From positions 124,001 through 188,000 of the forward strand of contig NZ_JANUCA010000001.1 of the NCBI RefSeq assembly GCF_024807145.1: a DNA stretch of 64,000 nucleotides, written 5' to 3'. The notes under the pieces were generated by a model, which was given only the letters and a program-made list of their open reading frames with translations, ran no database searches and was not told the origin of the DNA. Of the stretch, positions 19,143-27,474 are shown piece by piece; position 1 is the stretch's first letter; every line of letters begins with the position of its first letter. Made by a program: the position numbers and the translations under genes. The DNA comes from Microbacterium sp. AK031. GTDB lineage: Bacteria; Actinomycetota; Actinomycetes; Actinomycetales; Microbacteriaceae.

Positions 19143-21359
19143 GTGACCGACGACGCCATCATCTACACCTACACGGACGAGGCACCGGCTCTGGCCACCG
19201 CATCGCTCCTCCCGATCGTTCAGGCCTACGCAGGCAAGGCCGGGGTCGAGATCGAGACCCGAGACATCTCGCTGGGAGGGCGTATCCTCGCCGCCTTCCC
19301 GCAGAGGCTCAGCGCTGATCAGGAAGTGTCCGACGCGCTTGCCGAGCTGGGAGGTCTCGCGACCCTCCCCGAGGCCAACATCATCAAGCTGCCGAACATC
19401 TCGGCATCCATTCCGCAGCTGAAGGCGGCCATCGCCGAGCTGCGGGCGCAGGGATATGACATCCCGAGCTTCCCGGATGAGCCCTCCTCGCTCGAGGAGA
19501 AGGACATCCGCGCCCGCTACGACCGCATCAAGGGCTCCGCCGTGAACCCGGTGCTGCGTGAGGGCAACAGCGACCGTCGCGCCCCTCTCGCCGTGAAGAA
19601 CTACGCGAAGAAGCACCCGCACACCAACAAGCCGTTCGCCGAGGGGTCGAAGACCCGCGTCGCCACGATGACCGCCGCCGACTTCAAGCACAACGAGAAG
19701 TCGTGGGTCGCGGCTCACGACGACGTGCTCACCATCCGTCACACCGCCGAGGACGGCACGGTCACCGTGCTCAAGGACAACCTCAAGGTGCTGCCGCGCG
19801 AGATCATCGATGCCACGTTCATGTCGGCATCCGCCCTCGACGCCTTCCTCGCGGAGACGTTCGACGCGGCCAAGGCCGACGACGTGCTGTACTCGGTGCA
19901 TCTCAAGGCCACGATGATGAAAGTCTCCGACCCGATCATCTTCGGCCATGTCGTGAAGACGTTCTTCGCAGATGTGTTCGCTCGCTTCGGCGACAAGCTG
20001 GCCGAAGCAGGCCTCAGCGCCAATGACGGACTCGGTTCGATCCTCTCCGGGCTCGCCGGCATCGACGGGGGCCAGGATGTCGCCGACGAGTTCGCTCGTG
20101 CGCTGGAGAGCGGCCCGCGCCTGTCATACGTCAACTCCGACAAGGGCATCACCAACCTGCACGTGCCGTCGGACGTCATCGTGGATGCCTCGATGCCCGC
20201 GCTCGTCCGCAACGGCGGCAAGCTCTGGGGTGTTGACGGCGGTGAGGACAACACTCTGGCCGTCATTCCCGACTCGTCCTACGCGAGCGTCTACCAGGCC
20301 GTGATCGATGACGTCATCGCTAACGGTCCGCTCAACCCGGCCACGATCGGCACCGTGCCGAACGTCGGCCTCATGGCACAGGCAGCCGAGGAGTACGGCA
20401 GCCACGACAAGACCTTCGAGATCGCCTCGGCCGGTCGCGTCGAGGTCGTCGATGGCGAGGGAACTGTCGTCATCGAGCACCAGGTCGAAGCCGGCGACAT
20501 CTGGCGTGCAACGCAGACCAAGCACATCCCCGTCATGGACTGGGTCAAGCTCGCCGTCACGCGGGCACAGGCGAGCGGATCGCCGGCAGTGTTCTGGCTC
20601 GACCTGAACCGCGCGCACGATGCACAGCTGATCGCGAAGGTGCACCAAGCTCTGGCGACGCTGGACACCACAGGGGCGCAGATCTCGATCCTCGCCCCCG
20701 AGGAGGCGACCCGCTACACGCTCGCCCGCATGCGCCACGGCCTCGACACCATCTCGGTGACCGGCAACGTGCTGCGCGACTACCTGACCGATCTGTTCCC
20801 GATCCTCGAGGTGGGCACGAGCGCCAAGATGCTCTCGATCGTCCCGCTGCTCGCCGGTGGCGGACTCTTCGAGACCGGTGCGGGCGGATCCGCCCCGAAG
20901 CATGTGCAGCAGCTCGTCGAGGAGAACTACCTGCGGTGGGACTCGCTGGGTGAGTTCTTCGCGCTGGCGGCTTCGCTCGAGCACTTCGCCGACCGTAACA
21001 GCAACGAGAAGGCCCGCGTGCTGGCCGAGACGCTGGATGCTGCGACCGGGACGTTCCTGGAAGAGGACCGCTCACCCGGACGCAAGCTCGGCACGATCGA
21101 CAACCGTGGCAGCCACTTCTACCTCGGCCTGTACTGGGCGCAGGAGCTCGTCGCGCAGACGAAGGATGCCGAGCTCGCTGCGGCATTCGCGCCGATCGCC
21201 GCAGACCTCGCTGCCAAGGAGCAGGAGATCGTCTCCGAGCTCAACGGCGCACAGGGTGCGGCTGTCGACATCGGGGGCTACTACCGCCCCGATGTCGACA
21301 AGGTCGCGAAGGTGATGCGCCCGTCAGCCACACTGAACGAGATCATCGACGCGATCTGA
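19143..21359 (+). CDS. icd: Isocitrate dehydrogenase, NADP-dependent, monomeric type
   Basis: Converts isocitrate to 2-oxoglutarate in the citric acid cycle, producing NADPH. At 738 residues, with [16 protein letters not shown] near residue 80 and [16 protein letters not shown] near 660, this is the monomeric family found in corynebacteria and relatives, unrelated in length to the common dimeric enzyme. The start is GTG with GGAG nine bases upstream. The gene stands alone and ends in a strong bidirectional terminator. Confidence 0.97.
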   Translation: MTDDAIIYTYTDEAPALATASLLPIVQAYAGKAGVEIETRDISLGGRILAAFPQRLSADQEVSDALAELGGLATLPEANIIKLPNISASIPQLKAAIAELRAQGYDIPSFPDEPSSLEEKDIRARYDRIKGSAVNPVLREGNSDRRAPLAVKNYAKKHPHTNKPFAEGSKTRVATMTAADFKHNEKSWVAAHDDVLTIRHTAEDGTVTVLKDNLKVLPREIIDATFMSASALDAFLAETFDAAKADDVLYSVHLKATMMKVSDPIIFGHVVKTFFADVFARFGDKLAEAGLSANDGLGSILSGLAGIDGGQDVADEFARALESGPRLSYVNSDKGITNLHVPSDVIVDASMPALVRNGGKLWGVDGGEDNTLAVIPDSSYASVYQAVIDDVIANGPLNPATIGTVPNVGLMAQAAEEYGSHDKTFEIASAGRVEVVDGEGTVVIEHQVEAGDIWRATQTKHIPVMDWVKLAVTRAQASGSPAVFWLDLNRAHDAQLIAKVHQALATLDTTGAQISILAPEEATRYTLARMRHGLDTISVTGNVLRDYLTDLFPILEVGTSAKMLSIVPLLAGGGLFETGAGGSAPKHVQQLVEENYLRWDSLGEFFALAASLEHFADRNSNEKARVLAETLDAATGTFLEEDRSPGRKLGTIDNRGSHFYLGLYWAQELVAQTKDAELAAAFAPIAADLAAKEQEIVSELNGAQGAAVDIGGYYRPDVDKVAKVMRPSATLNEIIDAI

Positions 21360-21370
21360 CATTGACATGA

Positions 21371-21403
21371 GAAAGGCCGGATGCTGTGAGCATCCGGCCT
21401 TTC
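21371..21403. terminator. Bidirectional terminator between icd and the L,D-transpeptidase gene
   Basis: GAAAGGCCGGATGC pairs perfectly with GCATCCGGCCTTTC (14 base pairs, loop TGTGA). The arms end in AAAG/CTTTC, giving short A and T runs on both sides, suited to the convergent gene pair. Confidence 0.85.
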
Positions 21404-21417
21404 TCGTCGGTTGAGTC

Positions 21418-22866
21418 TCAGTAGTGGACGTAGACGTTGACGCCTTCGGGTGACCAGTTGTAGAGCCACTGCGCGGCAGACACGGGCATGCCCACGCAGC
21501 CGTGGCTCATCGGAGTGCCCCAGTTGCTGTGCCAGTAGACACCGTGAATGGCCTCGTCGCCGTTGAAGTACATGACCCACGGCACGTCCGGCTGGAAGTA
21601 GTTGGGCGGCTGCGTGAGGTCTCTGTTGCCCATGTTCTGGCTGCTGGTCTTCCAGCCGATCTGGAATGAGCCGGTGTGCGTGGGGAACTCGCCCGCTCCG
21701 GAGGAGACACTCCACGAATCGACGACGACGCCGTTCTCGATCGCCGAGACGGTCTGCGTCGACAGATTGATGTCGATCTCGCGCGCGAGAGTCGTGGTCG
21801 TGAAGGGGACCTCGGTGACCTCGAGTGGTTGGACGGCGTTGCCGGCCTCCAGCTTCTCGGCGAAGTCGGATGCAAGAGTGCCGGTGTCGCCGAGCGTGCG
21901 GCCGGTGACACCGGCGGTCAGCTCTCGGAGAACATCTCCGCCGGCGTTCGTGATCGACTCGGCGTTGACCGGGGCGCGGTCGACGGCAGCGGGCAACGCA
22001 TCCACGGTGGTCTGGATGGCGGCCTCGTCGGCGATGACGCTCAGTTCGCCGTCCTGATCGACGATCTTGAGCCACGTCGCGGCGACTGCGGGGGCGATCG
22101 GCACAGTGCGCTCTTCGCCGACGTAGAAACCGATCGAGGAGAGCATCGTGTTGAGCTGTTCCGCGACTCCTGCGGCTTCGTCGTCGCTCACTGGTGCGGG
22201 GGCCTCGGCCGGGTCTCCCGTGTAGGTCAGAGAATCTCGGCCGTCGGCGAGAGCGGAAGTCATGGCGCTCGTGAGCCCATCCAGGTCGACTCCGGTGCCG
22301 GGGACGGCAGGAGTCGTGACATACGTCGCGCTGGCGGTGTCGAAGGCGACTCCGGCGTCGACAGCGTCCACGTAACTGGCGGGGATCATCTCGCGCAACG
22401 TGTCATGTGCGAGATCCGTGTCGAGGGTGATGACGCCGGCGATGGGCTCCGGCATCCAGGAGCCGACGTTCCACATCGGGTGTGAGGCGAACGCCTCGTC
22501 TGCGAGCGCACGTGCGTCGATCGACGCGCCGAGGTCGGCACCGGTCACGACCTGATCGTCACCCGCGCCGGTCAGTGTGATCTCGGTGTTGGTGAGGTGT
22601 GCGGTGACGACGTCTGCTGCGGCGCCTGGCGTGAGTCCACCCACAGGGACACCGGCGATCGCGGTGCCGGGCGCGATGAGGATCGTCGACGCGGCTGCGG
22701 CGCCGAGTACGAGAACCCCCATTGTGACGCCGACCCAGAGGCCGACCCTGCGCTTCTTCGGAGCGGGCTCGCGCGGTGCCCATTCCAGAGATCTTCCGCC
22801 CTCGAGAGGCGGGACGACAGCGGTCTGCGCGGTGTTCGCGTCAGGTGCTTCGATAAGACCGGTCAC
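21418..22866 (-). CDS. L,D-transpeptidase with N-terminal peptidoglycan-binding region
   Basis: A membrane-anchored cell-wall enzyme that would form 3-3 cross-links in peptidoglycan. Order of parts (482 residues): cytoplasmic tail with KKRR, one membrane helix (about 40-62), two repeated extracellular modules of PG_binding_4 type (about 65-340), then a YkuD domain (about 355-482). The catalytic Cys is in SHGCVGMP near 455, with the supporting His in IHGVYWHS. GTG start with GGGGGTGAG upstream. A TATGAT -10 box lies at 22906-22911. Confidence 0.92.
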   Translation of the reverse strand: MTGLIEAPDANTAQTAVVPPLEGGRSLEWAPREPAPKKRRVGLWVGVTMGVLVLGAAAASTILIAPGTAIAGVPVGGLTPGAAADVVTAHLTNTEITLTGAGDDQVVTGADLGASIDARALADEAFASHPMWNVGSWMPEPIAGVITLDTDLAHDTLREMIPASYVDAVDAGVAFDTASATYVTTPAVPGTGVDLDGLTSAMTSALADGRDSLTYTGDPAEAPAPVSDDEAAGVAEQLNTMLSSIGFYVGEERTVPIAPAVAATWLKIVDQDGELSVIADEAAIQTTVDALPAAVDRAPVNAESITNAGGDVLRELTAGVTGRTLGDTGTLASDFAEKLEAGNAVQPLEVTEVPFTTTTLAREIDINLSTQTVSAIENGVVVDSWSVSSGAGEFPTHTGSFQIGWKTSSQNMGNRDLTQPPNYFQPDVPWVMYFNGDEAIHGVYWHSNWGTPMSHGCVGMPVSAAQWLYNWSPEGVNVYVHY

Positions 22867-22905
22867 TTACTCACCCCCCCGTGATTCAGCGTGACATGTT
22901 CCCTT

Positions 22906-22911
22906 ATCATA
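22906..22911 (-). promoter_or_regulatory. -10 box (TATGAT) for the L,D-transpeptidase gene
   Basis: TATGAT on the minus strand would start transcription about 33 bases before the GTG. A possible -35 (TTGCCG) lies 15 bases further upstream, a short spacing, so only the -10 is firm. Confidence 0.4.
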
Positions 22912-22956
22912 CCGGGCGACAGATAACGGCAAGGCAACGGTTGTCGTGGAAGAACG

Positions 22957-22996
22957 GCGAAAGCCCCGCAACCGATCGGGGTTGCGGGGCTTTCGC
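22957..22996. terminator. Terminator downstream of the lipoprotein gene
   Basis: A 17-base-pair perfect stem (22957-22973 with 22980-22996, loop GATCGG) starts ten bases after the lipoprotein stop on the minus strand. The AAAGCCCCGC/GCGGGGCTTT arms are typical of actinobacterial intrinsic terminators. Confidence 0.85.
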
Positions 22997-23006
22997 TACG
23001 CAGAGA

Positions 23007-23480
23007 TCAGCTGCAGAGTTCCTGCAGCGCCGTGGCGGATGCCGTGACGTCGCTGGTGATCGTGCCGATGTCGGATGCGGCATCGAGGTCCTCGTCGATG
23101 AGCACCTTGGAGAGCACGTCGCCGAGCGCGACGAAGTCCTCGTGCACGGCGGTCGTCGCTTCCTTCACCTCGGTGTTGGAGACGCTGTCCGCGGCTTCAC
23201 CGAATGCGTCGACGACGGTGCTGAACTGGTCGACGGTGGTCTGCGGGTCGGTGGCGCCGGTCGTGTCGATCTCGCCGGCCGCTTCGCTGGCCTCCTGCAG
23301 CTTCGGGAGGACGATGCCACACGCCTCTTCGACGGACTGGTCGGTGTTCGTCTCCTCGACGGGGGCGGAATCGCCGCCCTCGTTGGACGTGTCGTCCTCA
23401 GCGGCGGGTGAGCCCGAGCAGGCGGTCAGGCCGAGCACGGCGACAGCGGCGATGGTCCATGCGGCGATACGGTGGTTCAT
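23007..23480 (-). CDS. Small secreted lipoprotein of unknown function
   Basis: A 157-residue precursor with a signal peptide and lipobox LTAC (Cys about residue 21), so it is probably attached to the outer face of the membrane. The mature part starts with an acidic Ser/Asp/Glu linker and then forms amphipathic helices without Cys except near the ends (EEACGIVL and the final LQELCS), which could form one disulfide. The ATG at 23480 is preferred over one 18 bases upstream because GAGGGG sits six bases before it. A perfect hairpin lies in the 5' leader. Confidence 0.7.
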   Translation of the reverse strand: MNHRIAAWTIAAVAVLGLTACSGSPAAEDDTSNEGGDSAPVEETNTDQSVEEACGIVLPKLQEASEAAGEIDTTGATDPQTTVDQFSTVVDAFGEAADSVSNTEVKEATTAVHEDFVALGDVLSKVLIDEDLDAASDIGTITSDVTASATALQELCS

Positions 23481-23496
23481 AGGTTTCCCCTCAATC

Positions 23497-23521
23497 ATCG
23501 CACCGCGAAATGCGGTGCGAT
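23497..23521 (-). promoter_or_regulatory. Perfect 10-bp inverted repeat in the lipoprotein 5' leader
   Basis: ATCGCACCGC and GCGGTGCGAT flank a five-base spacer, ending 16 bases before the start codon and just before the ribosome binding site. It could be an operator or a leader stem-loop. A TTGACT element lies further upstream. Confidence 0.4.
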
Positions 23522-23609
23522 TCTCCGGTCGTGCGACCAGTCAAACACAACTCGTGCTCGTGTGACGACGGGGAGAAGGACCCATGGGGCCGCGCTGGTC
23601 GCGCGCCGA

Positions 23610-24017
23610 TCACTCGGAGACGATGGCGATGCCGTCGATCTCGACGAGCATCTCCTCCCGAGGCAGTCCGGTGAACACGGTGGTGCGCGAGGGCAGCACA
23701 CCACTGGGCGTGTGCGCGCCGACGAACTCGCCGTAGGCGTCGTTCATGGTCGCGAAATCCTCGCGCTTCGTGAGGTACACGCGCAGCATCACGACGTCAT
23801 CGAACGTCGCCCCGGATGCCTCGACGATGGCCTTGACGTTCTCGAGGGTGCGGGTGGTCTGTGCTGCGACATCACCAGGGAAGAGGTACTCGTTGGTCGT
23901 AGGGTCGACGGGCCCCTGTCCCGAGACCTGGACGAATCCGCCCTTGCGGACTCCCTGTGAGAAGGTGTGCGCCGGTGCGGGGGCGGAAGTGGTCGTGATT
24001 CGCGTCTTCGTGCTCAT
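23610..24017 (-). CDS. RidA family reactive-intermediate deaminase
   Basis: RidA proteins hydrolyse reactive enamines and imines released by PLP enzymes. The 135-residue length and the family region around LRVYLTKREDF, plus the C-terminal MLVEIDGIAIV, fit. The usual catalytic Arg is represented by the Arg in LRVYL near residue 100. It is divergent from the deacylase-hexosaminidase gene with only 25 bases between the start codons, so the two are probably co-regulated. A link to D-amino-acid breakdown is plausible but inferred. The transcript appears leaderless. Confidence 0.85.
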   Translation of the reverse strand: MSTKTRITTTSAPAPAHTFSQGVRKGGFVQVSGQGPVDPTTNEYLFPGDVAAQTTRTLENVKAIVEASGATFDDVVMLRVYLTKREDFATMNDAYGEFVGAHTPSGVLPSRTTVFTGLPREEMLVEIDGIAIVSE

Positions 24018-24023
24018 CCGACC

Positions 24024-24036
24024 AGCCTAGTAGCCT
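24024..24036. promoter_or_regulatory. Back-to-back -10 boxes of two divergent leaderless genes
   Basis: TAGGCT on the minus strand (24024-24029) lies six bases before the ridA ATG. TAGCCT on the plus strand (24031-24036) lies six bases before the ATG at 24043. One base separates them. TTGTT at 24036-24040 and AACAA at 24050-24054 overlap the start of the plus-strand gene and resemble the arms of the repeat at 27450-27472. Confidence 0.5.
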
Positions 24037-24042
24037 TGTTAG

Positions 24043-27000
24043 ATGCCTCAACAAATCTCGGACCCGTTGCCTGGGCGCGTGCTCCTCAGTGCGGAGCAGG
24101 CCGCAGCAGGGCGCGTACGCGTCTACCGAGCAGCGACGGTGATAGACGGCACCGGCGCGTCACGTCACGTCGCCGATGTGGCGATCGAGGGGTCGCGGAT
24201 CGTCGCCATCGTGGGCCAGGAGGATGCACGGAAGATCGAGATCGAAAGCGGACCCGTCGACCTCGAAGCCGTCGAGATCGACGCGCGTGGATTGGTGCTG
24301 ACCCCCGGATTCATCGACATGCACGCGCACAGCGACCTTGCCGTGCTGGAGGGTACGGAGCATCGCGCCAAGATCCTGCAGGGCGTCACGACCGAAGTGA
24401 TCGGCCAGGACGGCCTCGGCTACGCACCGCTCGACGACACCACGGCATCCGTCATCCCCGCGCAGATCGCCGGCTGGAACGGGCTGCCCGCAGCCGCGCC
24501 CTGGCGCACGATGGACGATCTGCTCATCGAGATCGACGCCGCGACGGTCGCGAACGTCGCTGTGCTCGTGCCGCAGGGCAATCTGCGCATGATCGCGGTC
24601 GGTCATGAGAACCGCCCGGCGACTCGCACCGAACTGCGGCAGATGACCGAGCTGCTCGGCGCGGCGCTCGACGCCGGCGCATTCGGCATGTCCAGCGGGC
24701 TCACCTACACGCCGGGCATGTACGCCTCCACCGCTGAGCTCGAGGCGCTCTGCCACGTCGTCGCCGAGCGCGGTGGCTACTGGGCGCCGCACACCCGCAG
24801 CTATGGCGCCACCGCGCTGGATGCGTATCGTGAGGCGCTCGACATCGGGCGTCGCACGGGATGTCCCATCCATCTCACGCACGCGACCATGAACTTCGCC
24901 CCTAACAAGGGTCGCGCCGACGAACTGCTCGCGCTGATCGACGAGGCGATCGCCGACGGCGTCGACGTCACACTCGACACCTACCCGTATCTGCCAGGTG
25001 CGACCACGCTGACAGCACTGCTGCCGAGCCGGCTCGCGGAGGGGGGCGACCTCATCGCCGCAATCAGACAGCTGGATGCCGACGGCCGCGAGCGGGTGCG
25101 CGTCGAACTCGAGGAGATCGGCTGCGACGGATTTCACGGCGAGCGAGCCGACTGGTCGAGCATCGAGATCGTCGGCACCGCGAATTCCGCACTCTCCCCG
25201 CTCGTCGGCAGGACGATCGCGCAGATCGCCGAGGAGGACGGAAAGCGCGCGGTGGACGTCGTGCTCGACACGATCGTGCAGGATGCCGGGGCCACCGGCA
25301 TCCTGATGCACATCGGCGACGAGGACAACGTGCGGGCGATCATGCAGCACGAGCGTCACACCGGCGGCAGCGACGGCATCCTGATCGGCGCGAAGCCGCA
25401 TCCACGCGGGTTCGGCGCGTTCGCCCGCTACCTCGGTCACTACGTGCGCGAGGCCGGCGTGCTGACGTTGGAGGAGGCCGTCCGCCACCTCTCCGGCACG
25501 CCGGCAGCTCGTCTCGGACTGCAGCGCGGTGACGCCCCTCGCGGGGTGATCAGCGAGGGTGCCACCGCCGACCTCGTGCTGTTCGATCCGGAGAGGATCG
25601 CTGCAGGGGCGACATTCGATGAGCCGCGAACCGATCCGGTCGGGGTCGTCGAGGTGCTGATCGACGGCATTCCGGTCGTCGAAGGCGGCCGCATCACCGG
25701 CGACACACCAGGACGCGCACTCAGGATGCCGCCAACACCGCACCGTGCGACGGTGCCTCTGATCGGTTCCAGGATCGATCCGGCGGCGGCACCGTTCGTC
25801 TGGACGCAGGACACACCGGTGCACGCATCGCCCGAGCTCGCGCCCGTCGCCGAGCTGCTGAGGGGAGACGGGCGTTCTCGCGCCACCGATTCCCTCGTCG
25901 GCCCGACTGATGCACCCGCGATCACTCTGACCGTGGACCCGGCAGTGGGGGAGAGCGCGAACGCCGACGGCCGCATCGGCGCGGAGGCGTTCCGCATCAC
26001 CGTCGCATCCGAGGGCATCGAAGTGAGCGGCGCGACCGCGGAAGGTGTCTTCCGCGGCACCACGGCCCTGCGCCAGTTGCACGCGCCAGAGGACGACATC
26101 GCTCGCATCCCCGCCGGTGGCTGGCACGGCTCGCCTGCTTACGGCTGGCGCGGTGCGATGCTCGACGTCGCACGGCATTTCCGGCCCGCTGATGACATCC
26201 GCCGCCTGATCGACCTGCTGGCGCTGCATCAGCTGAACATCCTGCACCTGCACCTCACCGACGATCAGGGCTGGCGATTCGAGGTGCCAGGGTTCCCGAG
26301 GCTGACCGAGGTGGGCTCCCGCCGAGCGGCGACACAGCGCGGTCACGGACCGCTCGCCACAGTCGAACCGGGCGTGCACGAGGGGTACTACTCGACCGCC
26401 GAGCTGCGAGAGCTGGTCGAGTACGCTGCCGCGCGCTTCATCACGATCGTGCCCGAGGTCGAGCTGCCAGGGCATGTGCAGGCCGCGCTCGCCGCATATC
26501 CCGAGCTCGGAAACACCGACCTCCCCGGAACGGACGGGCCGGTCACCGGGCCGTGGGAGCGCTTCGGCGTCAACCCCCGCACGCTCGCACCGACCGAGGA
26601 ATCGCTGGCGTTCGGGCGCGCATCGATCGATGCGCTGTGCGACATTTTCGACTCGCCGTGGATCGGGATCGGCGGCGACGAGGTGCCGGTCACGGAGTGG
26701 GCTGAGAGCGCCGCCGCCGCAGAGCGGATGCAAGAGCTCGGACTCGCGTCGCCTCGCGACGTGCAGCCGTGGTTCACTGCGCATTTCGTCGATCACGTTC
26801 GTGCGCGCGGGCGCACGGCGCTGGCCTGGGATGAGGTGCTCGAAGGGGAGGTTCCGGACGGCGTGCGGATTCTCGCGTGGCGCGGGCCCGTCGCGCTCGA
26901 AGAGGCCATTCGCCGCGGCATACCCGTCGTCGGCTGTCCCGACCTTGAGACCTACCTCGATTATCGGCAATCCGAGTCCGTCGACGAGCCGGTGCCGGTG

Positions 27001-27399
27001 GGGCCGCCCCTGACGCTCGAGCGCGCGTACACCCTGAGGCTTCCCGTAGGCGTCGTCGGCGGCCAGACCAACGTCTGGACCGAGCATCTGCCGACCCGCG
27101 ATCGCGTCGATTTCGCCATGTTCCCCCGGCTCAGTGCGATCGCCGAGCGGCTCTGGGCGGGGGGCGAGCCCGAAGACACCGACGGGTTCCTGCGCCGCCT
27201 CGTCGTGCAGCTGCGGCGTCTGGCCACGGCCGGTGTGCGATATCGTCCTCTCGATGGGCCGACGCTCGAACAGCGGCGACCTGGCATCCCTGGCAAGCCG
27301 ATGTCGGTCGCCGCGCGCGAGCAGATCGTCGCCGATCTCGTCGAAGGGCTGCGAGCGGAACCTCTGGAATCGTCGGAACACGGCGAGAATTCAAAATAA
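24043..27399 (+). CDS. Fusion of N-acyl-D-amino-acid deacylase and family 20 beta-N-acetylhexosaminidase
   Basis: One uninterrupted 1118-residue frame joins two enzymes. Residues about 20-555 are an amidohydrolase of the D-aminoacylase type: the metal motif HAHSD near 93, GVTTEVIGQDG near 120, and later His in HLTHATMN and HIGDED. The usual Cys metal ligand of D-aminoacylases (GNCG) is replaced here by GQDG. Residues about 570-1100 are GH20: LHLTDDQGW, the catalytic Asp-Glu in IGGDEVP near 876, and a conserved C-terminal Trp in TNVWTEHL. No signal peptide is present. The pair of activities would release N-acetylglucosamine and deacylate D-amino-acid derivatives, as expected for peptidoglycan fragments. 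The true substrate is inferred. Confidence 0.85.
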   Translation: MPQQISDPLPGRVLLSAEQAAAGRVRVYRAATVIDGTGASRHVADVAIEGSRIVAIVGQEDARKIEIESGPVDLEAVEIDARGLVLTPGFIDMHAHSDLAVLEGTEHRAKILQGVTTEVIGQDGLGYAPLDDTTASVIPAQIAGWNGLPAAAPWRTMDDLLIEIDAATVANVAVLVPQGNLRMIAVGHENRPATRTELRQMTELLGAALDAGAFGMSSGLTYTPGMYASTAELEALCHVVAERGGYWAPHTRSYGATALDAYREALDIGRRTGCPIHLTHATMNFAPNKGRADELLALIDEAIADGVDVTLDTYPYLPGATTLTALLPSRLAEGGDLIAAIRQLDADGRERVRVELEEIGCDGFHGERADWSSIEIVGTANSALSPLVGRTIAQIAEEDGKRAVDVVLDTIVQDAGATGILMHIGDEDNVRAIMQHERHTGGSDGILIGAKPHPRGFGAFARYLGHYVREAGVLTLEEAVRHLSGTPAARLGLQRGDAPRGVISEGATADLVLFDPERIAAGATFDEPRTDPVGVVEVLIDGIPVVEGGRITGDTPGRALRMPPTPHRATVPLIGSRIDPAAAPFVWTQDTPVHASPELAPVAELLRGDGRSRATDSLVGPTDAPAITLTVDPAVGESANADGRIGAEAFRITVASEGIEVSGATAEGVFRGTTALRQLHAPEDDIARIPAGGWHGSPAYGWRGAMLDVARHFRPADDIRRLIDLLALHQLNILHLHLTDDQGWRFEVPGFPRLTEVGSRRAATQRGHGPLATVEPGVHEGYYSTAELRELVEYAAARFITIVPEVELPGHVQAALAAYPELGNTDLPGTDGPVTGPWERFGVNPRTLAPTEESLAFGRASIDALCDIFDSPWIGIGGDEVPVTEWAESAAAAERMQELGLASPRDVQPWFTAHFVDHVRARGRTALAWDEVLEGEVPDGVRILAWRGPVALEEAIRRGIPVVGCPDLETYLDYRQSESVDEPVPVGPPLTLERAYTLRLPVGVVGGQTNVWTEHLPTRDRVDFAMFPRLSAIAERLWAGGEPEDTDGFLRRLVVQLRRLATAGVRYRPLDGPTLEQRRPGIPGKPMSVAAREQIVADLVEGLRAEPLESSEHGENSK

Positions 27400-27414
27400 C
27401 GTTTCGGTAACCCT

Positions 27415-27431
27415 CCCACCGCTCCGGTGGG
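27415..27431 (+). terminator. Short hairpin between the fusion gene and the ROK regulator
   Basis: CCCACCG and CGGTGGG form a seven-base-pair stem with a three-base loop, 16 bases after the stop codon. A run of five T (27447-27451) follows only after 15 bases. It is a weak terminator candidate. Confidence 0.35.
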
Positions 27432-27449
27432 TCACAGGTTGCGAAATTT

Positions 27450-27472
27450 TTGTTCGTAAGGTCTACTAACAA
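27450..27472 (+). promoter_or_regulatory. ROK-type operator before the amino-sugar regulator gene
   Basis: TTGTTCGTA (27450-27458) and TACTAACAA (27464-27472) form an inverted repeat with eight of nine matches around a five-base centre. It ends two bases before the ATG and covers a TAAGGT that could be the -10. Autoregulation by the ROK protein downstream is the simplest reading. Confidence 0.5.
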
Positions 27473-27474
27473 AT

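Noticed and set aside
24160..27381. A 1073-codon open frame antisense to the deacylase-GH20 gene
   Set aside because: Its product is a low-complexity Arg/His/Asp-rich shadow caused by high-GC codon use; the plus-strand frame has two recognisable enzymes.
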